Source: an uncultured bacterium
Lineage (GTDB): Bacteria; Bacillota; Limnochordia; DTU080; JAAYLA01
Direction of reading: 5' to 3'
Length of the DNA stretch: 64,000 nt
NCBI GenBank assembly: GCA_937983075.1
Contig: CALKAQ010000062.1
Coordinates: 47,204 to 111,203, forward strand
Shown: positions 8,633 to 15,299 of the stretch, piece after piece
Position numbering within the stretch: position 1 is the stretch's first letter
Layout: each line of letters starts with the position of its first letter
The notes under the pieces: generated by a model
The model's database searches: none
Seen by the model: the letters and a program-made list of their open reading frames with translations, nothing else
What the model was told of the DNA's origin: nothing
Program-made: the position numbers and the translations under genes

Positions 8633-10357
8633 CTACTCAATGGCTACCAGATAATCGTAAAACGGCTGTCCGCCCGCGTAGCATTCTACTGTTGCCTCCC
8701 GGTATTGACGGGACAGACGGTCAGCGGTTTCCCTGGCTTGTTCCACATCGACGTCAGCACCATAGTACAAGGTGATCATTTCCGCCTGACCATTCCATAG
8801 GTAGGCGACGAGTTCTTCCAGAACCTCTTCATAATCAGCGCCGGCTGAAATGATTTCGCCCCCGACTACGCCGATGACTTGGCCTTCTTGGATGAATCGC
8901 GTTCCGTTGCGCACGGAACGCACGGCGCGGGTCAATTCACCGGTGCGAACACCTTCCGCAGCTTGGGCCATGGCTGCGACCAATTGCTCGACGGGCCGCG
9001 TCGGATCGAATTCCACCATGGCCGCCACACCCTGGGGCATCGAAGTCGTTGGCAACACATGCACTTCTTTTTCACACAGCTCGGCCGCTTGACGAGCAGA
9101 AAGGACGACATTGCCGTTGTTCGGCAGAACGATCACAGTACGTGCAGGCACCCGTTCAATGGCATCACGGATTTCTTGAGTACTCGGATTCATGGTCTGG
9201 CCGCCCGCTACGGTGACCGATACGCCCAGCTCTGCAAATATGTCTTCGAAACCCTTTCCATGCACAACGGCAACAACACCAACGGTTTCCTCAGTATCCG
9301 ACACCGCCGCTTCAGCAACCGATCCGGAGGACGAACCATTCAACAAGCCGCCCAAATCGCCCGCAGCACCCGAGATCTGCTGATTTCGGCGTTTCGCTGC
9401 GGCGGCTTCGTTCTGCAGAACCATGTTGTCGATTTTGATATCTGATAAATGGCCGAGTTCGCCGCCTATTTCAAGCGCTTGTCCCGGATGGTTCGTATGC
9501 AGATGGACCTTGATAACCGAGACGTCGCCCACGACAAGCAGCGAATCGCCTAACGGCATCAGGCGGGAACGCAACGCATCGACATCGACGTCTTCACAAT
9601 GAATGAGAAACTCGGTACAGTACCGAAACGTAATATCCGCCGGATGTATGGCATGTATCGCGTCGGCCCGCGCGAATTCATCGGCTTCCTCGTATGTGTC
9701 CAACTGTTGCAAGGATGCACGTTCATCCAGGGCTTCAGGCGTCTTCAGTGCCCGCAAAGCTCCTTCGAACACGATGGCCATGGCTTTTCCGCCGGCATCA
9801 ACGACTCCGGCGTCGCGAAGGAGCGGCAGCAACTTGGGCGTTTCTTCGACGGCATCACATGCGGCTTGGTGACATATTTCCAGCAGATGCAAAATATCGG
9901 TCGCTTCTCGGAACGCCTCGCGAGCGGCTTCTGCGGCTCGCCTGCCGATTGTCAGCATGGTGCCTTCCGACGGTTCCATCACAGCCGAATATGCCCGCCG
10001 ACTTGCGAACTCCAAAGCCGCGACGATATCTGCCAAGCCGGCTTCCGCCTTGCCTTTGAGTCCGTCAGCAAATCCTCTTATGTATTGTGAGAGGATGACG
10101 CCCGAGTTGCCTCGAGCCCCGAACAAAGCGCCACGCGCCGCAGCTTCCGCAACGTCGTCAACCCGTTGCGACGTACATGCTGCCGCTTGCCGCACTGCCG
10201 CCCGCAACGTCAACGCCATGTTGGTTCCTGTATCTCCATCCGGAACCGGAAAGACATTGAGCGCATTGATATATGCACGATGGCGCTCAAGCTGCCTTGT
10301 CCCCATCTCTAGCATCCGGAGTATGTGGATGCCCACCAACGATTGCAAGCTTTTCAC
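8633..10357 (-). CDS. fakA: Fatty acid kinase, DAK2-domain protein FakA/YloV
   Basis: FakA phosphorylates FakB-bound fatty acids using ATP. The 574-aa protein has an N-terminal DhaL/DAK2 kinase domain with the Mg-ATP binding FPVPDGDTGTNM near residue 34 and GARGNSGVILSQ near residue 80. The C-terminal half carries DegV-like and YloV domains (VLPNNGNVVLSA). GTG at 10357 gives the usual KSL...GIHILRML N-terminus; a GTG 33 bp upstream is also open. In Bacillus the preceding gene is yloU (Asp23-like); no such gene is present here, and rpmB lies divergent instead. Confidence 0.93.
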   Translation of the reverse strand: MKSLQSLVGIHILRMLEMGTRQLERHRAYINALNVFPVPDGDTGTNMALTLRAAVRQAAACTSQRVDDVAEAAARGALFGARGNSGVILSQYIRGFADGLKGKAEAGLADIVAALEFASRRAYSAVMEPSEGTMLTIGRRAAEAAREAFREATDILHLLEICHQAACDAVEETPKLLPLLRDAGVVDAGGKAMAIVFEGALRALKTPEALDERASLQQLDTYEEADEFARADAIHAIHPADITFRYCTEFLIHCEDVDVDALRSRLMPLGDSLLVVGDVSVIKVHLHTNHPGQALEIGGELGHLSDIKIDNMVLQNEAAAAKRRNQQISGAAGDLGGLLNGSSSGSVAEAAVSDTEETVGVVAVVHGKGFEDIFAELGVSVTVAGGQTMNPSTQEIRDAIERVPARTVIVLPNNGNVVLSARQAAELCEKEVHVLPTTSMPQGVAAMVEFDPTRPVEQLVAAMAQAAEGVRTGELTRAVRSVRNGTRFIQEGQVIGVVGGEIISAGADYEEVLEELVAYLWNGQAEMITLYYGADVDVEQARETADRLSRQYREATVECYAGGQPFYDYLVAIE

Positions 10358-10547
10358 CTTCCGTACTGCCTTTAAATTCCACCAAGTCACCTTGGAACAT
10401 GCGGCTCACTCAAGCCCCATACGGGTTCGTGAGAATAGATTCCGAATCCTGCCGACGAACAACCGGCGAACAACCTCCTTCGTCCACCTTAGTCCCCTGC
10501 TTCGAATTCCCCGTGTCGCATGAGCGCCCCGCTTCATCCAACCAAAC

Positions 10548-10576
10548 TGGACATGTGCAACCACTTATGCTAGGAT
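10548..10576 (+). promoter_or_regulatory. Probable sigma-A promoter for rpmB
   Basis: TGGACA at 10548-10553 and TAGGAT at 10571-10576 are separated by 17 bp, and the spacer ends in TATGC ahead of the -10. It points toward rpmB, whose start lies about 70 bp downstream. Confidence 0.55.
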
Positions 10577-10647
10577 GAATGAGTATGATTCCATGTCGTC
10601 GAAGGATCGGCGATAATTTTCTAGTTTACGTTGAGGAAGTGATCGCG

Positions 10648-10839
10648 TTGGCACGTCGATGCATCGTCTGTGCAAAGCAAACTCAAACCGGCAACAACAT
10701 TTCTCACTCGCACCGCAAGACACGTCGTACGTGGAAAGCCAATGTTCAAAGGGTGCGAATCAAAATCGGCGAAACGCCTACGCGTGCTTATGTGTGCACC
10801 AAGTGCTTGAAAGCCAACAAAGTGCAGCGCGTTGTTTAA
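10648..10839 (+). CDS. rpmB: 50S ribosomal protein L28
   Basis: L28 of the large ribosomal subunit, 63 aa. The protein reads (M)[10 protein letters not shown]...[18 protein letters not shown], the family consensus. CIVC near the start and CTKC near the end make it the zinc-binding C+ form, as with L32 in this window. The start is TTG, placed by GAGGAAGTGATC upstream; an upstream ATG would add 23 non-conserved residues. It is transcribed away from fakA and followed by a good terminator. Confidence 0.95.
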   Translation: MARRCIVCAKQTQTGNNISHSHRKTRRTWKANVQRVRIKIGETPTRAYVCTKCLKANKVQRVV

Positions 10840-10886
10840 GGGCATGAGCCAACCGCAACACTCAACGATGTTTCGCCGTAAGCTTG

Positions 10887-10914
10887 AAGGGGGAAGGAGT
10901 CGACCCCCTTTTTT
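10887..10914 (+). terminator. Rho-independent terminator of rpmB
   Basis: AAGGGGG (10887-10893) pairs with CCCCCTT (10904-10910), followed by a run of T to 10914 and then GTTTT. It lies about 50 bp after the rpmB stop. Confidence 0.85.
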
Positions 10915-11094
10915 GTTTTCTGCGGTGGGAAAAATGATGCTAAACCGTACGACAAATCCCTCTATGAGTATGTGCCAGGAATGTGAAAGTTGTCGGTTGT
11001 CGTATGGAAACGTTTGTATTTGAACGGTGAATGGGAATGAGAAAGCGGTTTGCAATGCCTGAAGGATCGATCCACAACCCGTCTGTGGGGAGAT

Positions 11095-11268
11095 ATGTAC
11101 GACGAGATCGACTTGTTGCAGACCGTGCCGCAACGAACGAGCCGTGACCGCTCGCGTTCATCCCGTATTCGAGCTGCGGCTGCCGACCGGGATCCCAAGG
11201 CATTCGCCTTATCGTTCCCGCACCAGTCGATCACCAGCCATGCCCTGAGGGAATTTCCCAATGGGTGA
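11095..11268 (+). CDS. Possible small hypothetical protein
   Basis: This is a 57-codon frame starting MYDEIDLLQTVPQ, with GGGGAG ending four bases before the ATG. It is hydrophilic and Arg/Ser-rich in the middle and has no recognisable domain. Support is only the ribosome binding site. It lies in an otherwise gene-poor stretch (10840-11542), and a strong promoter on the other strand would transcribe antisense to it, so it could equally be non-coding. Confidence 0.3.
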   Translation: MYDEIDLLQTVPQRTSRDRSRSSRIRAAAADRDPKAFALSFPHQSITSHALREFPNG

Positions 11269-11392
11269 TTTTTTATATGTCAAATCTTGGCTCTGCGAGC
11301 CGCGCACGCTTGGTTGCGCTTTCCCACGATCGTGGTTGCTTGTCCGTCAAGTCCCCCTTTCCTTTCGATGCTAAATGCCTTGGGAATTTCCA
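11240..11392. repeat. Pair of near-identical direct repeats around GGGAATTTCC
   Basis: The sequence ATGCC-(C)T-(GA/T)-GGGAATTTCCCA/CCA occurs at 11240-11260 and again at 11375-11392, in the same orientation and about 135 bp apart. Each has a palindromic GGAAATTTCC-like core. The second copy lies just downstream of a strong minus-strand promoter. They could be operator sites or relics; the function is not known. Confidence 0.5.
11273..11350 (-). CDS. Possible 25-aa peptide downstream of an orphan promoter
   Basis: On the minus strand a purine-rich stretch (GGAAAGGGGGAC) precedes a TTG opening a 25-codon frame beginning MTDKQPRSWE and ending at TAA. It is the first frame after the strong promoter at 11405-11433 and is flanked by the two direct repeats. 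The peptide is basic and matches nothing I recognise. SpoVM, the 26-aa peptide usually found near rpmB, is clearly not this sequence. Confidence 0.25.
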   Translation of the reverse strand: MTDKQPRSWESATKRARLAEPRFDI

Positions 11393-11404
11393 GTCGGCAA
11401 ATTC

Positions 11405-11433
11405 ATTATAGCCAGAGATCTCCTCCGAGTCAA
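11405..11433 (-). promoter_or_regulatory. Strong sigma-A promoter without an obvious gene
   Basis: On the minus strand TTGACT (11433-11428) is followed after exactly 17 bp by a perfect TATAAT (11410-11405). Transcription would run leftward through 11400-10920, where no convincing gene is seen. The rest of 10915-11542 holds only the weak small frames, the direct repeats and AT-rich sequence before rpe. Confidence 0.7.
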
Positions 11434-11542
11434 CAGAATTAACCATCTACTTCAAATATAACTTTAAGTACGCAAATATAACGACAATTACAAACCCCTT
11501 CTCCGGTAATCTTCGGTACGTCGCACCGGATCGCGCCCAGAC

Positions 11543-12205
11543 CTATACCTGAGCGACGATGTTTTCCAGATGTCGCAAAGCCGCTTGAGGATCGGGCGCG
11601 CCAAAAATGGAGGATCCTGCTATTAACACGTCGGCGCCGGCTGCATACGCTTGATCTGCCGTATCGGGCCCGATTCCTCCGTCGACACCGATTTTGGTTT
11701 TCAGCCCACGGGAATCAATGATTTCACGCAACGCGGCCACCTTTTCCAGAGTGCGAGGAATAAACGCCTGACCACCGAATCCGGGATTGACCGTCATCAC
11801 CAATACAAAATCGACGTCGGGCAAAATCCACTCCACCATGGCAACCGGTGTATGCGGGTTGAGAGCGACTCCTGCACCGATATCGTACGCACGAATTTGT
11901 TGCACCGTGCGATGCAGATGGGTGCACGCTTCCACGTGCACCGTGATTTGGTCGGCCCCTGCTTGAACAAACGCTTCGAGGTGCCTCTCCGGCTTCTCGA
12001 TCATTAAATGGACATCGAAAAAATGCTGCGAAAGCGGCCGCAAGGCCGAAATCACACCTGGACCAAAACTAATGTTCGGAACAAATGCGCCGTCCATCAC
12101 ATCGAGATGGAGCCAAGCGGCGTCCCGCACTGCGTTGACTTCTTCTCCGAGTCTGCTGAAATCGGCCGCCAAAAGCGATGGAGCCACGATAGCCTTCCTT
12201 GACAC
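11543..12205 (-). CDS. rpe: Ribulose-phosphate 3-epimerase
   Basis: Rpe interconverts ribulose-5-phosphate and xylulose-5-phosphate in the pentose phosphate pathway. The 220-aa TIM-barrel protein shows PSLLAADFSRL near the start, the metal-binding LHLDVMDGAFVPNISFGP and HLMIE segments, MTVNPGFGGQAFI, and VDGGI with the phosphate-binding AGSSIFG. GTG at 12205 has GGAGGT six bases upstream. It follows rsgA by 1 bp, so the two are cotranslated, as in Bacillus. Confidence 0.96.
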   Translation of the reverse strand: MSRKAIVAPSLLAADFSRLGEEVNAVRDAAWLHLDVMDGAFVPNISFGPGVISALRPLSQHFFDVHLMIEKPERHLEAFVQAGADQITVHVEACTHLHRTVQQIRAYDIGAGVALNPHTPVAMVEWILPDVDFVLVMTVNPGFGGQAFIPRTLEKVAALREIIDSRGLKTKIGVDGGIGPDTADQAYAAGADVLIAGSSIFGAPDPQAALRHLENIVAQV

Positions 12206-12206
12206 G

Positions 12207-13124
12207 TCAGTACCTCCGCGCCTCATATTCGATAATGTCTTGCAAAATACGCAAGTAGCGTTCGTACCGTCCTTTGTCGAGACCGCCGCTTTCAACCAGC
12301 TCCTTAATTCGGCAATCCGGCTCGCGCCAATGCAAGCAGCTGGCCCCAAAACGGCACTCTGTTCTCCGGACGGCAAACTCCGGATAGTAATCGGACAAAG
12401 CTTCTTTGGGAATTTCATGAACGTCGAGTGTGGAAAAGCCGGGGGAGTCAGCGATCCAGCCCTTTTCTGAAATTGGGAACAGCTCGACCGCACGGGTCGT
12501 GTGCCGACCGCGGCCGGTGCGCTGGCTGACGGATTGGGTAGCTCGTTTGAGCTCAGGCACTAAACAATTCAATATGGATGATTTTCCGGCTCCCGATTCC
12601 CCGGCGAGAACCGTAACATGGCCCGCAAGCTTTCGGCGCAGTTCATCGATGCCTTGACCGGTCACACCGCTTGTGAAAACCACCGAATAATTGGCAGCCA
12701 CGTAAGGTGCGGCGATCTCCTCGGCGACTTGTGCATCAACAAGATCGACCTTGTTCAAAGCCAAGACGATTTTGCCTACCGTATACTCACACAAAACAAG
12801 CAATCGGTCCAAAAGATCCAGGTTCGGCGTCGGCTGCGTCAAGGCGACGACGACCAAAACTTGAGTGACATTGGCAACTTGGGGCCGCTTTAGTGTGACG
12901 TCGCGAGGTAAGATTTCTTCAATTACACCTTCGTTGTTCGCAAGCGGTAAAATGCGAACCCGATCGCCGGGCAACAAGCGCTCCCATCCTTGGCCACGGC
13001 GATCTTGCATGAAACGGCCGCGCAATTTGCATGCATAAGCAATACCTTGTTCATCCACCACCCAACTCAGTCCGCCGATCGTCCGGGTAACAATGCCTTC
13101 AATCAGCTGTTCTACATCAGACAA
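12207..13124 (-). CDS. rsgA: Ribosome biogenesis GTPase RsgA (CpgA)
   Basis: RsgA is a circularly permuted GTPase that checks late 30S assembly. The 305-aa protein has an N-terminal OB fold, then permuted G motifs: NKVD (LALNKVDLVD), then the G1 loop GESGAGKSSILN, then DSPGF as G3. A C-terminal zinc finger follows (CRFGASCLHWREPDCRI). TTG 13124 is the best start, 13 nt after GGAG and 22 bp after the prkC stop. The gene order prkC-rsgA-rpe is conserved in Bacilli; CpgA is a known PrkC substrate in Bacillus. Confidence 0.94.
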   Translation of the reverse strand: MSDVEQLIEGIVTRTIGGLSWVVDEQGIAYACKLRGRFMQDRRGQGWERLLPGDRVRILPLANNEGVIEEILPRDVTLKRPQVANVTQVLVVVALTQPTPNLDLLDRLLVLCEYTVGKIVLALNKVDLVDAQVAEEIAAPYVAANYSVVFTSGVTGQGIDELRRKLAGHVTVLAGESGAGKSSILNCLVPELKRATQSVSQRTGRGRHTTRAVELFPISEKGWIADSPGFSTLDVHEIPKEALSDYYPEFAVRRTECRFGASCLHWREPDCRIKELVESGGLDKGRYERYLRILQDIIEYEARRY

Positions 13125-13146
13125 GTACCGGTATTCACTCCTTTGC

Positions 13147-15285
13147 TTACCGTGCTCCGCGAATGAGCCCTTGGGATTCGAGGACTCCTCCGATCCATAC
13201 TTGGTACATGGCATCCTCACCGCGCCCGGTGATGAGCTGGGAGATCCTCGAGCCCCCGCTATGTGTATTGCGGTATACACTCCGAGCCGAAATGTTGTCG
13301 ATGATGACGATTTCAACTTCACGATCCGGGCCTGGAGGAACGCTGATGTTGATAAATGCTTGAACCCAGTTTTCACCAGGCGGCGTATCATTTACCACTT
13401 CGTTCTGCGGACTCTCAACGCCAGGTTGATTGTGTGCCAAAGTGAGCGGCCGATAAGCAAAGCGAATGCCCGTCCCCACTTCGACATCACTGCCCGGGTT
13501 CAAATCTTGGGCGATGATATGCCCGGGTTCTACACTGGGATCATCCTCCGGGTAGATATCGGTAACTACCAATCCGAGCGCCTCGGCCAATGCAACCGCT
13601 TCGTCGATGAACATGCCCGAGAAGTTCGGCACCGCGAACGTTGCGACCGGCGGCGCGCCTGTGCTGAAGACAAGATTGACCTTGCTGCCGACCCGCACTC
13701 TCGTGTCGGGCTCAGGCTGCTGGGAAATAACGAGGTCCGGCGGCATATTCGGATGATACGCATGGTCGATTTCGCCGATTTCCAGGCCGAACTGCGCCAG
13801 CCGCAAGCGAGATTCGCGCTCCGACAAATTGGTCAAGTCGGGTACATTCACCATTTCCAGTCCGATGCTGACGTGCACGCCGATCTCGCGCCCGGCTCGC
13901 ACCACACGGTCAGCCTCCGGATCTTGTCGCACCACCGTGTTCACAGGCAATTCGGAGTTGACCTCACGCGTGACTCGCAAGCTGAGACCTTCAGCGGCAA
14001 GAATGCTCTCCGCATCGCTGATGCTCAATCCGACAACGTTGGGGACACGAACTTCAGGCCGCCGCAGCAAGGTTTGCAGGCCATGCTTATGAAAGGCGCC
14101 CACACTAACGCCTATTGCGAGGAAGAAAACAAAGATCGTCCCAAGCAAGAGATAACTTCGCCGCTTCTTGGGAGCCTTTCTCCTCGGCACGTCTGCATGA
14201 CCTCCTCCGCTCTCTTCGTCCAGGCCAGACTCTTGTACGCTTCCTGCATGGAATTTCTGACGGCGACTTGGGTTCGGCACTCGAATAATTGTATGCTCGT
14301 CGGATAGGGTTGTACTCAGTCCGTGATGTGGCACCGATCCTTCGTCGATGTGTGTTGCCGCCACCGTGATTTCATCGGACGCCGTCGGCAGCGTCTGTTG
14401 CTCAACTTCGGCGTCGTCGCCCGCAGCGGCGTCAGCGACCCAAGGCAAGGACGGAGGTTCATCCGAGCCGTTTTGCACCAACGGGCGCAGACGCTGGAGC
14501 ATCGCTCCGGCATCGGGAAAACGATTGGCCGGGTCTTTGGCTAGTGCTTGCAGAACAATGGATTCGAGTTCCTCGGGGATATCATCAACGAGATCGCGCA
14601 GCGGTTTCGGATCTTCTTCAACATGTTTCAGAGCGACGCTGAGCGGGCTGTCTCCTTGGAACGGCATGCTGCCGGTGAGCATTTCGTACAAAAGCACGCC
14701 CAAGGAATAAACGTCTGAAGAAGCTTCGACGCTTCGCCCTTTGGCTTGCTCGGGTGATACGTAATACACCGACCCAAAAATCGTTCCGGTTTGCGTCAGC
14801 GTTGCAGCGGTCGCCGCTCTGGCGATGCCGAAATCGGTGACTTTGATATGGCACTCATCGGTTACGAGAATGTTGTGAGGTTTGACGTCCCGATGCACAA
14901 GCCCCCTGCGATGGGCCGCATCGAGCGCTTTGCACACTTGCTGTGCGATATGCAAAGCTGTAGGGACCGGCAACCGTCCGTGCTTGCGGAGAATCTCCTT
15001 CAGGTTTTGCCCTTCGATGTACTCCATCACGATGAAGTGCGTTCCGGCGTCGGATCCGACATCGAAAATGCTTACGACGTTCGGATGCGAAAGACTCGCG
15101 GCGGCCCTTGCCTCGCGCTCAAATCGAAAACGAAAATCGGGATCGGCAGCATATTGCGGATGAAGAACTTTCACGGCAACGGTGCGTTCAAGCAGAAGGT
15201 CGTTGGCGCGATAAACGACGGCCATTCCGCCTTCTCCCAATTTGGCCTCGATCTCATATCGATTGCCGAGAATCGTGCCGACCAA
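13147..15285 (-). CDS. prkC: PASTA-domain Ser/Thr protein kinase PrkC
   Basis: This membrane eukaryote-like kinase senses muropeptides or lipid II and controls growth, cell wall turnover and spore germination. Residues 1 to about 270 are the kinase domain (GEGGMAVVY loop, AVKVL lysine, HRDVKPHNIL catalytic loop, DFGIARA). A linker rich in acidic residues and Thr follows, then one membrane helix (SYLLLGTIFVFFLAIGVS). Outside there are three PASTA repeats (VPNVVGLS, VPDLTNLS, VPNFSGMF) and a C-terminal beta domain. The start is TTG 15285 or GTG 15294, either of which fits the conserved LVGTILGNRYEI N-terminus. It follows the SEDS-PBP gene closely. Confidence 0.95.
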   Translation of the reverse strand: MVGTILGNRYEIEAKLGEGGMAVVYRANDLLLERTVAVKVLHPQYAADPDFRFRFEREARAAASLSHPNVVSIFDVGSDAGTHFIVMEYIEGQNLKEILRKHGRLPVPTALHIAQQVCKALDAAHRRGLVHRDVKPHNILVTDECHIKVTDFGIARAATAATLTQTGTIFGSVYYVSPEQAKGRSVEASSDVYSLGVLLYEMLTGSMPFQGDSPLSVALKHVEEDPKPLRDLVDDIPEELESIVLQALAKDPANRFPDAGAMLQRLRPLVQNGSDEPPSLPWVADAAAGDDAEVEQQTLPTASDEITVAATHIDEGSVPHHGLSTTLSDEHTIIRVPNPSRRQKFHAGSVQESGLDEESGGGHADVPRRKAPKKRRSYLLLGTIFVFFLAIGVSVGAFHKHGLQTLLRRPEVRVPNVVGLSISDAESILAAEGLSLRVTREVNSELPVNTVVRQDPEADRVVRAGREIGVHVSIGLEMVNVPDLTNLSERESRLRLAQFGLEIGEIDHAYHPNMPPDLVISQQPEPDTRVRVGSKVNLVFSTGAPPVATFAVPNFSGMFIDEAVALAEALGLVVTDIYPEDDPSVEPGHIIAQDLNPGSDVEVGTGIRFAYRPLTLAHNQPGVESPQNEVVNDTPPGENWVQAFINISVPPGPDREVEIVIIDNISARSVYRNTHSGGSRISQLITGRGEDAMYQVWIGGVLESQGLIRGAR

Positions 15286-15299
15286 TAACTTCACCCACT

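Noticed and set aside
10940..11261. Minus-strand frames of 87-99 codons after rpmB
   Set aside because: Composition and lack of a ribosome binding site make them unlikely genes; they may simply be open frames over a non-coding transcript.
13093..14307. Long plus-strand frame of 404 codons opposite prkC
   Set aside because: It is a shadow of the high-GC prkC coding strand, with His/Arg/Pro-rich nonsense composition and no ribosome binding site.
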